A stretch of DNA of 64,000 nucleotides from Sphingobium sp. 15-1 (GCF_013375535.1 NZ_JABXJG010000001.1:248001-312000), one strand, 5' to 3'; shown: positions 29,109 through 38,233, numbered from the stretch's first letter. Notes: a model not told the origin generated them from the sequence alone. A program made the numbers and translations.

Positions 29109-29774
29109 CTAGGCCTTTCGCTTGAGGCCGAGCAGCCAAGGCTTCACCCCACGCGTCGGATGGGGCGTGCCGTCAAGCCGCTTTGCGCGGATGATCCGGA
29201 CCGGCTGGACGATCATCTGTCCGCGCATCGGCCCCGAACCGCAGCAGGTCGGCACGGCCAGAATCCGCTTCACCACATCCATGCCCGCGACGACATGGCC
29301 AAAGGCGGCATAACCGATATAATCGCCGCGCGCGTCCATATTCGGGGTCGGCCCCACGGTGATGAAGAAATTGCCCATCGCGGAATTGGCGCGGTTGGGC
29401 CGCGCCATGGAGAGCGTCGCGTCCAGATGTCTGATCCCCGTCCGCGTCGTTGGCTCGTGCTGGATCGGCGGCAGCGAGCGGCGCGCATCGGTATCGATGC
29501 CGCCCTGGATCAGCCCCAGCTTTGGATCATTCTTGCGCCGCGCCGCGCGGTAGAAGGTGACGCCGTCGAAACGGCCGTCATCGACATAGGTCAGGAAATT
29601 GGCGGCGGTTATCGGCGCCCGGCGCGTATCGGCCGCGACGATGATGGTGCCAAGCGAGGTTTCGATCGCCACCCGGGCATAGCCCGGCTCCGCGCGGTTG
29701 GCGGGCACTGCGAGAGCGGAAGCGGAAACAAGGGCGATCGACAGGGAGATGGCAAGCAGGGCAGCAGGACGCAT
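29109..29774 (-). CDS. Exported cyclophilin-type peptidyl-prolyl isomerase
   Basis: The 221-residue form begins with a signal peptide (MRPAALLAISLSIALVSA, cleavage near ALA). A cyclophilin domain follows with the VTFYRAAR, GGIDTD, ATLSMARP and NFFITVG segments; the catalytic Arg of the usual FHR motif is represented by the YRAAR segment. The Cys-Cys-Gly-Ser-Gly-Pro stretch near residue 185 is unusual for cyclophilins. In-frame starts at 29807 and 29837 would lengthen the N-terminus. It converges with catD, only 16 bp between stops, with no clear terminator. Confidence 0.82.
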   Translation of the reverse strand: MRPAALLAISLSIALVSASALAVPANRAEPGYARVAIETSLGTIIVAADTRRAPITAANFLTYVDDGRFDGVTFYRAARRKNDPKLGLIQGGIDTDARRSLPPIQHEPTTRTGIRHLDATLSMARPNRANSAMGNFFITVGPTPNMDARGDYIGYAAFGHVVAGMDVVKRILAVPTCCGSGPMRGQMIVQPVRIIRAKRLDGTPHPTRGVKPWLLGLKRKA

Positions 29775-29965
29775 TGGCAAAAGGGCACGCTCTTTAAGGA
29801 CTGGCATCAGGCCCCAGGCTAAAGCGCCCGCAAGCATGGTTCAACCGGATAACCGCCGGAGCAAGCGCCCGCAATCGGGAAGCGGCGGCTTGACGACAGG
29901 GAGGCGCTCTTCGCCATTCTCTCATGATCGGATGAAATATATGGGCCGTAACGATGCCCTATTCG

Positions 29966-29983
29966 GCACATGCGCGCATGTGC
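29966..29983. promoter_or_regulatory. 18 bp perfect palindrome, candidate operator
   Basis: GCACATGCGCGCATGTGC is fully self-complementary. It lies 8 bp before a second palindrome (TCTTTCGAAAGA, 29991-30002), about 750 bp upstream of the DUF5801 gene and 190 bp upstream of the divergent cyclophilin start. Size and symmetry suit a dimeric regulator site; no regulator is known. Confidence 0.4.
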
Positions 29984-30564
29984 TGTCCGCTCTTTCGAAA
30001 GAACAGTGATCCTGCGTCCGAACGACATGATGCAGCTCGTCGGGAAGGGATTATTTTGCCTGAATTATGCTCTCGCCGGGTCATGGCGACGATGGGGTAA
30101 AGGGATTACATCGACCGACGAAAGCCATAGTGTCGTTCGGCCTATTTCATCGGATGGATGGACGACTCACCTGCATGAGCGCATGGTGACGCCGCTCGCC
30201 TTTGGAGAAAATTGAAGCGAGGGAGCGCGCCATGCGGCGACGCATCCACCAGATTCGATCTTTGCGGAAAGCTCGGTCGAGCGGCTGAGCCGTCCGCCGG
30301 TCGGTGGCATTTTTGCATCTTGCACAAGGCTTTGCCCCAAGGGCGAAGTCGATGCCTATTTGCGTAAGCAGGCCATGTTTCCGCTCGCTGCAAGAGTTCT
30401 CGGGTCGCATGCTATATCCGGGGAACCTTCAAAATGGCGTCGATCACGATCACAGAAGCCAAGATTCCAGAAAAATCATCTGATTTTCAGAATATTGGTT
30501 CGTTCGATATTGCCGATGACAGTATCCTCCGCATCCGCCAACCAGCGGCGGCGACGCGAAAGCT

Positions 30565-30584
30565 TATAGCCGGCACCGGCTATA
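30565..30584. promoter_or_regulatory. Inverted repeat TATAGCCGG-CA-CCGGCTATA
   Basis: Perfect nine-base arms with a two-base centre, 148 bp upstream of the DUF5801 protein start. It could be an operator or, in the transcript, a leader hairpin. There is no T tract, so it is not an intrinsic terminator. Confidence 0.4.
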
Positions 30585-30731
30585 GAAATTCTTACAAACT
30601 ATTGATCGGCAAAGGAATCCGACAATTTGAGAATCACTTCGGTGGCGCCGCAAATCTGGCGCGCCGCCATCGGCACGCAAGCTGACTGTCCGATAATCAG
30701 GGGGTTCTCCCCTTAGCCAAGGAGAATGATC

Positions 30732-33700
30732 ATGGCGCTCGATATCCTGGCCCAAGACCTCGTCGTCGACGAAACCACCGGCCTGCAGGACGATGATGTC
30801 AACTCGGCCCTTGCGCCGCACAATAATGCGACGGTGCAATATCTGCTGTCGCTCGACAGCGCGGGCGGGTTGAGTTCGCCGCAGGTCGCCTACCAGGCGA
30901 ATTTCGTGCAGGCCACGGCCAGCGCGGGGGAAAGCATCACCTCGGTCGTTCTGGCCCAAAATGCCTCCGGCACGCCCTTTTCCACCACCGTGGGCGTGAA
31001 CAGCGGCATTCAAACGGTCGACGGCAACTATGTCTGGCTGTTCCAGGACGCGACCCATGCCAATGTGGTAATCGGCGTGATCGGCACCTCCAACCCGAAC
31101 GCCATGCCCGCGGCGACCGGGGCGCTCGCTTATTCCTTCGCGCTGATGAGCACCAGCGCCACCACGGCGGACCTGTACACGGTGCAATATGTGCCGTTGC
31201 TCCATCCGGTCGCGACCGACCCGGATGACCGCATCGATTTGACCGATCATGTGTTCGCCTCGGTTTCGGGGACGACTACGGTCAGCTTCTCGGGCCAGAA
31301 TGCCGCGCCCGGCAATCATGAATTCTACGTGATCAATTCGCCCACCGACGCATCCAAGCAGATATTGGTGACGGGCTTCCTGGGGGCGGCCAACGCCCAG
31401 GCCAATGTGAGCACGCAGGGATTCGGCGTCAGCAACCAGAGCATCAATCCGACCGAAAGGCTTCAGGTCGATTTCGTGACCGGCGGCACCCTTGCGGCGG
31501 GGAGCGCCTCGGAAATCCAATATGCCAATCATATCGAAACGATCACGCGGGCCGGGTTCACGATCAATCAGATCACGCCTTCCAATCCGAATTTGCGGGT
31601 GGACATCACGATCAGCGCCTTCAACGTCCAGGGCAATGAGCAAGGCCTGAACTTCTGGGACGGCAGCCCGACCACCGCCGCGCCGATCACGAGCATCAAG
31701 CTGACGGGGCAATCGGGATTGACGAACCCCATCACCGCCGACGGCACTTATGATGTCGCGGGGAGCGTGGACATCGTCGTCAGCGGGATAGGCACCAACG
31801 CCGTCACCATCAGGGGCCTCGACAATATCACGACGGTCGACATCACCACCAGCAGCCCAATGGATCGGCTGACCATCACCGGGGTCGATTCCAACGAAGG
31901 GCTCGACGTCACGGAATTCCATTTCTCGTCGCAAACCCCCAACGCCTATGTCGAGCAGGTCGGCTCTTTCATCAATTTCGACGATGACGGACCGACGCTC
32001 TCGATCACGGCGGCCCCGGTTGTCGGCGCCGCCGAGGTGGTGGAGGCGAGCGGAGCCGGCGGCCAGAGCCAGGCGACGATCACGCCGCCCAGCTACACCG
32101 CAAGCGCCGCCGACGGCTATAACGCGAACGTGACCTATGCGCTGGCTTTGGCGGGTGCCTCCGCGACCGGACTGGTGACGACCTCCGGCAACCATCCGAT
32201 CACGCTGGTGGTGGATTCGGCCAGCCAGATTTCGGGCAAATATGACAGCAATGGCGACACCGTGCTCGACGCGACGGCCTTCACGGTCACGCTGTCCGGC
32301 ACGACGGTGACGCTGACGTCGCAAGTCGCGCTGGAGCATGCGAACGCACCGCAAGGCGCGGGCGAGGACAATACGCTCGACCTCAACGGCCTGATCAACG
32401 TGGTGGCGACCGTGACGGTGACGGACGGCGACAATGATGTCGTATCGTCGCAGAGCACGAGCGCGGGGCTGTCGCTGACCTTCGACGACACCGATCCGAC
32501 GCTCTCGATCACCGCGCCGCCGGTCGTCGGCGCCGCCGAGGTGGTGGAGGCGAGCGGAGCTGGCGGCCAAAGCCAGGCGACGATCACGCCGCCCAGCTAC
32601 ACCGCGAGCGCGGTCGACGGCTATACGCCGAACGTGACCTATGCGCTGGCGCTGGCGGGCGCCTCCGCGACGGGACTGGTGACGACCTCCGGCAATCATC
32701 CGATCACGCTGGTGGTGGATTCGGCCAGCCAGATTTCGGGCAAATATGACAGCAATGGCGATACCGTGCTCGACGCCACGGCGTTCACCGTGACTCTGTC
32801 GGGCACGACTGTGACTCTGACGTCGCTGGTCGCGCTGGAGCATTCGAACGCGCCGCAAGGCGTGGGCGAGGACAATACGCTCGACCTCAACGGCCTCATC
32901 AACGTGGTGGCGACTGTGACGGTGACGGATGGCGACAATGACGTCGTGTCGTCGCAAAGCACGAGCGCGGGCCTGTCGCTGACCTTCGACGACACCGATC
33001 CAACGCTCTCGATCACCGCGCCGCCGGTCGTCGGCGCCGCCCAGGTGGTGGAGGCGAGCGGGGCCGGCGGTCAGAGCCAGGTGACGGTCACGCCGCCCAG
33101 CTATACCGCAAGCGCGGTCGATGGCTATAATGCGAACGTGACCTACGCGCTGGCGCTGGCGGGAGCGGCCGCGACCGGGCTGCTGACGACCTCCGGCAAC
33201 CATCCGATCACGCTGGTGGTGGATTCGGCCAACCAGATTTCGGGTCAGTATGACAGCGACGGCGACACCGTGCTCGACGCGACGGCCTTCACGGTCACGC
33301 TGTCCGGCACGACCGTGACCTTGACGGCTTTGGTCGCGCTGGAGCATGCGAACGCACCGCAAGGGGCGGGCGAGGACAATACGCTCGACCTCAACGGCCT
33401 GATCAATCTGGTCTCGACCGTGACGGTGACGGACGGCGACAATGACGTCGTGTCGTCGCAAAGCGTGACCACGGGCGGCCTGTCGCTGACCTTCAACGAC
33501 ACCGATCCGACGCTTACGGTCGCGTTCGACGCCGATCCTGGAACGCCGGGCAATCAATCGCCCGAGGAACTGGGCAACGCGGTGGGGGCATCGGCCAGCG
33601 GCGCTTTCGGCTACGACATGACGGATAAGCGGTCGGCGGCGGAATATGCGGCGGGCGGTAGCGATTTTGTCGATACCAACGCTTCTCTCAATGGAGTGCA

Positions 33701-34871
33701 GATCGCCCTGACGGGCACGGTCGACAACCCGCAGAACCCCGGCATCACCAATGCGGTCGCGACCCTTACGGCGGAGGACGCCAGCTCTGCGAGCTTCGCC
33801 TTCTCCTTCCATTACGACAAGGACCCGATCACGGCTGGCGTGCAGGATGGCACGGCGGGCGGCACGCTTGTCTTCGACAAGGATGCCGACACCTATACGA
33901 TCACCCTGAACGACGTGATCGACGGGTTCAGCTTCAATGTGCTGCACACCAGCGAGTTGCTGGCCAAGCAGCCCACCGGCAATACCGGCCACCCGCTGAT
34001 CGTCGCGGAGCAACTGACGCCGAACGCCGATCCCAATCCCTTCTTCGTTCAGTTCACCGCGAACTCGACCACCCAGCAGATCGGGTTCGGGTTCAACTCG
34101 ACCGGGGATGGAGCGCCCAACGGACCCCCCACCGACACCGCATTCACGCAGGGGGCCCACGACCTGGTCACCAACGTCAATGAGGATTGGGTCAGCGCCA
34201 CCCAATCGACCAATGGCGTCGCTGGCGATACCATCCAGAAGGGAGAATTGCTGACCCTGCGGTTCTTCCAGGAAAATATCCTGAGCGACGTCAATCCTGG
34301 CGCGGCCGGGGGCGGTGATGAGCGGCTCGATCCGACGGCAAAGGCCAGCGGCATCGTCGTCAAGTTCGACGGCGTGGGCAACTCCGAAGACCTTATCGTG
34401 ATCCTCGACCTCAAGGACGCGAACGGCAATGAAATCACCAGGGCCGTCAACGTCCAGAACTCTGACTTGATCAAGGGCAACGCCAATGTTCCCGCGCCCT
34501 ATAATGCGGAGTTCACGCTCGACAATAACGATGCCTTGCTGATCATTGAACAGAATGACTATACGGTCGCTGGCGAGACCTATCAGATACAGGGCATCCA
34601 GATCATGCAAAGCGCCAATGGGTTGACGGGCAACGCCATCAACCTGATCGGCGCCGTCGGCCCCAATGGCGGCAGCAGCGCCACCAGCGGCCTGACGGCG
34701 TGGGACGCCACCGACAATGATGTGCTGAAGATCGTGGACATCGGCTTCGTGCAGCAGACGAGCGGGACGATCGACGCCAATCTCGATTTCGCCTTCAACA
34801 TAGCGGACGCCGATCTGGACCTGCTCGGCGTGCAGCACATCAATGTGCAGATCAGCGGTGATTTCATCTAG
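30732..34871 (+). CDS. Giant DUF5801-type repeat protein, probable secreted adhesin
   Basis: The 1379-residue protein has an acidic, Thr/Ser/Val/Ala-rich beta-strand composition and almost no Cys. Residues about 20-400 resemble the DUF5801 repeats-in-toxin region (YLLSLDS, YVWLFQDAT and DDRIDLTDHV segments). Three near-identical tandem units of 168, 168 and 169 residues follow (31992-33507; each starts near DPTLSITAPPVVGAAEVVEASG and holds GEDNTLDLNGLINVV). A non-repeated C-terminal region of about 450 residues follows. There is no N-terminal signal peptide, which suits type I secretion, but no secretion genes or glycine-rich RTX nonapeptides are seen. The start at 30732 lies 7 bases after GGAG. 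Confidence 0.82.
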   Translation: MALDILAQDLVVDETTGLQDDDVNSALAPHNNATVQYLLSLDSAGGLSSPQVAYQANFVQATASAGESITSVVLAQNASGTPFSTTVGVNSGIQTVDGNYVWLFQDATHANVVIGVIGTSNPNAMPAATGALAYSFALMSTSATTADLYTVQYVPLLHPVATDPDDRIDLTDHVFASVSGTTTVSFSGQNAAPGNHEFYVINSPTDASKQILVTGFLGAANAQANVSTQGFGVSNQSINPTERLQVDFVTGGTLAAGSASEIQYANHIETITRAGFTINQITPSNPNLRVDITISAFNVQGNEQGLNFWDGSPTTAAPITSIKLTGQSGLTNPITADGTYDVAGSVDIVVSGIGTNAVTIRGLDNITTVDITTSSPMDRLTITGVDSNEGLDVTEFHFSSQTPNAYVEQVGSFINFDDDGPTLSITAAPVVGAAEVVEASGAGGQSQATITPPSYTASAADGYNANVTYALALAGASATGLVTTSGNHPITLVVDSASQISGKYDSNGDTVLDATAFTVTLSGTTVTLTSQVALEHANAPQGAGEDNTLDLNGLINVVATVTVTDGDNDVVSSQSTSAGLSLTFDDTDPTLSITAPPVVGAAEVVEASGAGGQSQATITPPSYTASAVDGYTPNVTYALALAGASATGLVTTSGNHPITLVVDSASQISGKYDSNGDTVLDATAFTVTLSGTTVTLTSLVALEHSNAPQGVGEDNTLDLNGLINVVATVTVTDGDNDVVSSQSTSAGLSLTFDDTDPTLSITAPPVVGAAQVVEASGAGGQSQVTVTPPSYTASAVDGYNANVTYALALAGAAATGLLTTSGNHPITLVVDSANQISGQYDSDGDTVLDATAFTVTLSGTTVTLTALVALEHANAPQGAGEDNTLDLNGLINLVSTVTVTDGDNDVVSSQSVTTGGLSLTFNDTDPTLTVAFDADPGTPGNQSPEELGNAVGASASGAFGYDMTDKRSAAEYAAGGSDFVDTNASLNGVQIALTGTVDNPQNPGITNAVATLTAEDASSASFAFSFHYDKDPITAGVQDGTAGGTLVFDKDADTYTITLNDVIDGFSFNVLHTSELLAKQPTGNTGHPLIVAEQLTPNADPNPFFVQFTANSTTQQIGFGFNSTGDGAPNGPPTDTAFTQGAHDLVTNVNEDWVSATQSTNGVAGDTIQKGELLTLRFFQENILSDVNPGAAGGGDERLDPTAKASGIVVKFDGVGNSEDLIVILDLKDANGNEITRAVNVQNSDLIKGNANVPAPYNAEFTLDNNDALLIIEQNDYTVAGETYQIQGIQIMQSANGLTGNAINLIGAVGPNGGSSATSGLTAWDATDNDVLKIVDIGFVQQTSGTIDANLDFAFNIADADLDLLGVQHINVQISGDFI
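31992..33507 (+). repeat. Three tandem 504-507 bp coding repeats
   Basis: The unit starts recur at 31992, 32496, 33000 and 33507 (spacings 504, 504 and 507 bp). The units keep the reading frame and are nearly identical at base level, including many third positions, which suggests recent duplication or gene conversion. They code for the repeats of the DUF5801 protein. Confidence 0.93.
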
Positions 34872-34903
34872 TTACCTGAATCCGAAATTCGCTGCATTGA
34901 TTT

Positions 34904-34990
34904 CGTCACCCCGGGCTTGACCCGGGGTCCCGCTTCCTCCTGCGCACTGGCTGAAGAAAAGCGGGATCCCGGGTCAAGCCCGGGATGACG
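34904..34990. repeat. Hairpin repeat D1 (family D)
   Basis: Arms CGTCACCCCGGGCTTGACCC... and ...GGGTCAAGCCCGGGATGACG, about 32 bp each with two or three mismatches, flank a 26 bp loop. It lies 33 bp after the DUF5801 stop and may act as its terminator. Confidence 0.88.
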
Positions 34991-35019
34991 ATAATGTAAT
35001 GAACTTCGATTCCGCCATA

Positions 35020-35187
35020 CTAGGACGGACCGACATTCAGTTCTGACGGGCTGCAAATGGCGTATTTCGGTGCTTCCGGTGCTCACGACCTTGTAGGTCG
35101 CTGCGCGCCGGGTCACCGAAATCGACCATTTTACCTTCGGTGGCCTTCGGCTCGCTCCGCCATCTCCTGAATGTCGATCCGTCCTAG
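35020..35187. repeat. Multi-tier inverted repeat F1 (168 bp)
   Basis: Outer arms of 21 bp (CTAGGACGGACCGACATTCAG at 35020-35040 and its complement at 35167-35187) differ at one position. Inside lies a second pair (AAATGG-N3-ATTTCGGTG with CACCGAAAT-N3-CCATTT), then an inner hairpin CGACCT-TGT-AGGTCG. It resembles a miniature inverted-repeat element, but no flanking target duplication is obvious. It lies between the D1 repeat and a NUDIX gene. Confidence 0.82.
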
Positions 35188-35315
35188 GGTAATAATGCCG
35201 ATGGGCGGAGGGGAGGGGTGGCGCGCCATCTCTCCCCTCCGGCGCATCGGCCCGGAGGCGGCTCATTGGCCCAAGGGGCTTTACCCCTGGCGATTCCAAG
35301 GCCTATTGCGGTTGC

Positions 35316-36086
35316 ATGACAGAGAATATTCCCGAAGGTCGCGCCGCAGCGACGGTGGTCGTCCTGCGTCACCGTTCGGACGGCGCGCCCGAAATCCTGA
35401 TGATGGAACGGGCGCCGAGCATGGCCTTCGCCGCGGGCGCGCTGGTCTTTCCGGGGGGCGCGGTGGATGCCGCAGATCATGCCCTGGCCGCGAAGATAGC
35501 GGATGGCCTGCCGCCCGACGAAGCGGCGGCGCGCATCGCCGCGATCCGGGAAACGCTGGAGGAAAGCGGCCTCGCCATCGCCTTCACCCGTCCGCTGGAG
35601 CCGGACCGGATCGGCGCGATGCGGCGGGCGCTGGCGGAAGGGGCGGGGCTGGGCGACCTGCTGGACGCCCATGGGCTGGAAGTCGCGCTGGATGCGCTGG
35701 TGCCCTTTGCCCGCTGGCAGCCGGCGGGGCTGGAACTGGTGCGGCGCATGTTCGATACCCGCTTCTACCTCGTCCGGGCGCCGGAAGGCCAGGCCGCCAG
35801 CGCCGATGAAACCGAAAATGTGCAGCTCTTCTGGAGCAGCGCGGCGGACACGCTGGCGCGATGCGATCGGGGGGAAGGGCAGATCATCTTCCCGACCCGG
35901 CGCAATCTGGAACGGCTGGCGCAATTTGACAGCATCGATGATCTGGCGGCGCATGCCCTGTCGATCCCGGTCGAAAAGGTGACGCCCTGGTTCGAGGAGA
36001 GAGATGGGGAAACGCATCTCTGCATACCCGCTCATCTCGGCTATCCGGTCACGTCGGAACCCATGGGAACCGTCCGGCGCGTCTGA
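35316..36086 (+). CDS. NUDIX hydrolase (CoA-type / Nudt19-like)
   Basis: The 256-residue protein has a Nudix box split by an insert: GALVFPGGAVD near residue 48, followed about 20 residues later by RIAAIRETLEESGL (REx2EExG core). Such an insert, and the long C-terminal region with FDTRFYLVRAP, are typical of the Nudt19/RP2p-like subgroup, some members of which act on acyl-CoA or CoA. The substrate here is unproven. No strong ribosome-binding site is seen at the ATG. The next gene lies 107 bp on and is unrelated. Confidence 0.82.
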   Translation: MTENIPEGRAAATVVVLRHRSDGAPEILMMERAPSMAFAAGALVFPGGAVDAADHALAAKIADGLPPDEAAARIAAIRETLEESGLAIAFTRPLEPDRIGAMRRALAEGAGLGDLLDAHGLEVALDALVPFARWQPAGLELVRRMFDTRFYLVRAPEGQAASADETENVQLFWSSAADTLARCDRGEGQIIFPTRRNLERLAQFDSIDDLAAHALSIPVEKVTPWFEERDGETHLCIPAHLGYPVTSEPMGTVRRV

Positions 36087-36193
36087 AGCATGGCGCTGGC
36101 GGCTCTTTCATTGAGGTCTAGGGCCAATATCGCCACTCGAACCGGCGGCGTGAAAGGCGTACAGTTTGTGCGCCTTCAGATGGGGAGGATGCC

Positions 36194-36466
36194 ATGCCGC
36201 AATTTGTGATTGAACGGGACATGCCGGGCGTCGGCCAGTTGTCGGGCGAACAGCTCAAGAGCGCGTCGCAGGGGTCCTGCAATGTGCTGCGCCAGCTTGG
36301 GCCGGACATCCAATGGGTGCACAGCTATGTGACGGACGACAAGATCTACTGCGTCTACCGCGCGCCCAGCGAGGAACTGATCCGCCAGCATGCGGAAATG
36401 GCGGGCTTCCCGGCCAACAGCATCGCGCAGGTGCGGGCGACAATCGATCCGACCACGGCGGATTGA
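36194..36466 (+). CDS. DUF4242 domain protein
   Basis: The 90-residue protein begins MPQFVIERDMPGVGQLS and continues with SYVTDDKIYCVYRAPSEELIRQHAEMAGFP, the pattern of DUF4242 proteins, which include a Streptomyces nickel-binding protein (SCO4226). The ferredoxin-like fold and His68 of the RQHAE segment fit. Its biological role is unknown. GGGAGG lies 6 bases before the ATG. It appears to be a single-gene unit between a NUDIX gene and repeat E1. Confidence 0.85.
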   Translation: MPQFVIERDMPGVGQLSGEQLKSASQGSCNVLRQLGPDIQWVHSYVTDDKIYCVYRAPSEELIRQHAEMAGFPANSIAQVRATIDPTTAD

Positions 36467-36520
36467 GGCGTTGGGATTTGGGTCTGCGCATAGGATCGGT
36501 AGAGAGCGGCCTATGAAAAT

Positions 36521-36680
36521 CCCTCGCCCCAACGGGGAGAGGGTTGCGCAGACTTGGCAGCTCGCTGCCTAGTCGTAGCTGGGAGAGGGGGCTGATGCGG
36601 TGCCCATCCCCCCTCTTCCAACTCCGCCTAACCCGCTACGCGGTCAAGGCTTCGTATCCTTCTCCCCCAGCGGAGAAGGG
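36521..36680. repeat. Hairpin repeat E1 (family E, inserts in both arms)
   Basis: The outer arms CCCTCGCCCCAACGGGGAG... and ...TTCTCCCCCAGCGGAGAAGGG are each palindromic. Each half is followed by an insert that is itself a hairpin: GGCAGC-TC-GCTGCC on the left (about 36556-36569) and CCGC-TAC-GCGG on the right (about 36632-36642). It lies between the DUF4242 gene and convergent trpE. Confidence 0.75.
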
Positions 36681-36730
36681 AATTAACGTCCGCCACTGGC
36701 CCACTTCACCACAGGCCCATCCCAACGAAG

Positions 36731-38233
36731 CTACTGCCCGAACCCCGCCGAGCGCGCCAACTCCACCGCTTCCCGCGCCGCCGCCAGCAGCGCCCCACTC
36801 TTCGCCTCGCATTCGCGCTGCTCATATTCCGCCGTCGAATCCGCGACGATGCCCGCGCCCGCCTGCACATGCATCACCCCGTCCTTCAGCACAGCGGTGC
36901 GCAGGACGATGCAGCTATCCATATTCCCATCCGGCCCGAAATAGCCGACGCCGCCCGCATAAGCCCCCCGCGTCTCCGGCTCCAGCTCCGCGATGATCTC
37001 GCAGGCCCGCACCTTGGGCGCGCCCGAAACCGTGCCCGCCGGGAAGCCCGCGAACAGCGCGTCCAGCGCGTCCTTCTCGGGCGCCAGCCGCCCCACGACA
37101 TTGGAGACTATATGCATGACATGGCTGTAGAATTCGACGGTATAGCTGTCTGTCACGGTGACGGTGCCCGCCGCCGCGACCCGGCCCACATCGTTGCGGC
37201 CGAGGTCGAGCAGCATCAGATGCTCCGCCCGTTCCTTGGGGTCAGCCAGCAGGCTTTCGCGGTTGGCGGCATCCTCGACGGCATTCTTGCCGCGTGGGCG
37301 GGTGCCGGCGATCGGCCGTATGGTGACTTCGCCGTCCCGCGCCCGGACCAGTATTTCCGGGCTTGACCCAATCAGCGCAAAGCCGGGCAGGTCGAGATAA
37401 TAGAGGAAGGGCGATGGATTGATCCGCCGCAATGCCCGATAAAGCGAAATCGGCGGCAATGTGAAGGGGCTGGTGAAGCGCTGCGCCAGCACCACCTGAA
37501 AAATATCGCCCGCGACGATATAGTCCTTCGCCTTGTTGACCATCGCGGCGTAGCGGCCCGGCTCCAGCACCGGCGTCACCGCCACATCGGCAATCTCTGC
37601 GGGGGCGGCCTGCGCAGGCAGCGGCGCGGCCAGCCGGGCGGCGACGGCGTCGATCCGCTCCAGCGCCTGTTCGACGGCGCGGTCGGCGTCGGCAAAGCTG
37701 TCCTTCCACACCGGCGCCACCAGAAAGAGCGCGTCGGCCAGCCGGTCGAACACCAAGATCACCGTCGGCCGCACGAACAGCATGTCGGGCAAGGCAATCG
37801 GATTTTCGGCGGGACGGGGCAGCTTTTCCACCAGCCCGACCGTCTCATAGCCGAAATAGCCGACCAGACAGGCCAGGGCAGGGGGCAACGCCGGATCAAG
37901 CTCCGCCCGGCATTCCGCCACCAGCGCCCGCAACGCATCGAGCGCGTCCGCCCCTTCCGGCACGAAGGCTTCCCGGTCGGTCGCCCATTGCCGGTTGATC
38001 TCCGCCGCATGGCCCTGCGCCCGGAAAACCAGATCGGGGGCCAGCCCGATCAGGCTGTGGCGACCCCGCACCGCGCCCCCCTCGACCGATTCCAGCAGGA
38101 AATCGCCGCGATCGGGCTCGAACAATTTCAGCGCGGCGGAAATCGGCGTGTCGGTGTCGGCTATCTGGCGCCGCCACACCAGCGCGGATTGCCCCGCCGC
38201 CAGCGCCTTGCGCGCGCTCTCGATGCCGTCCAT
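36731..38233 (-). CDS. trpE: Anthranilate synthase component I
   Basis: The 500-residue protein converts chorismate to anthranilate with TrpG as ammonia donor, the first step of tryptophan synthesis. The N-terminal FLLESVEGG motif holds the Ser of the tryptophan feedback site. The C-terminal chorismate-binding domain shows PSPFLYYLDLPGFALIGSSPE, TIRPIAGTRPRG, LLDLGRNDVGRV and GAPKVRACEIIAELEP. The start at 38233 is chosen on length; in-frame ATGs at 38256 and 38272 would add 8 or 13 residues and overlap the ppiD stop. The gene follows ppiD on the same strand with at most 25 bp between, so they are probably cotranscribed. Confidence 0.93.
   Translation of the reverse strand: MDGIESARKALAAGQSALVWRRQIADTDTPISAALKLFEPDRGDFLLESVEGGAVRGRHSLIGLAPDLVFRAQGHAAEINRQWATDREAFVPEGADALDALRALVAECRAELDPALPPALACLVGYFGYETVGLVEKLPRPAENPIALPDMLFVRPTVILVFDRLADALFLVAPVWKDSFADADRAVEQALERIDAVAARLAAPLPAQAAPAEIADVAVTPVLEPGRYAAMVNKAKDYIVAGDIFQVVLAQRFTSPFTLPPISLYRALRRINPSPFLYYLDLPGFALIGSSPEILVRARDGEVTIRPIAGTRPRGKNAVEDAANRESLLADPKERAEHLMLLDLGRNDVGRVAAAGTVTVTDSYTVEFYSHVMHIVSNVVGRLAPEKDALDALFAGFPAGTVSGAPKVRACEIIAELEPETRGAYAGGVGYFGPDGNMDSCIVLRTAVLKDGVMHVQAGAGIVADSTAEYEQRECEAKSGALLAAAREAVELARSAGFGQ

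Larger units (their letters stand above)
29775..30731. promoter_or_regulatory. Gene-poor 950 bp leader upstream of the DUF5801 protein, with several dyads
   Basis: No convincing gene is seen here. The base composition is visibly more AT-rich than in the flanks. Three perfect dyads stand out: an 18 bp palindrome GCACATGCGCGCATGTGC at 29966-29983, TCTTTCGAAAGA at 29991-30002, and nine-base arms TATAGCCGG/CCGGCTATA at 30565-30584. An open frame at 30434-30685 (83 codons) is weakly supported. The stretch probably holds the promoter and a long 5' leader for the gene at 30732. Confidence 0.5.

Noticed and set aside
30434..30685. 83-codon open frame in the leader of the DUF5801 gene
   Set aside because: The first 35 residues look protein-like, but the rest is not, no family is recognised, and it overlaps the TATAGCCGG dyad. 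Kept only as a remark in the leader entry.
31992..33507. Tandem repeats considered as a CRISPR or satellite array
   Set aside because: The unit is about 504 bp, in frame, and encodes protein repeats. There are no short repeats with unique spacers.
30564..34838. A 1424-codon open frame on the minus strand opposite the DUF5801 gene
   Set aside because: Its translation is an Arg/Gly/His/Asp-rich low-complexity chain typical of antisense GC-rich codons. The plus-strand frame has clear protein repeats, a ribosome-binding site and family character.
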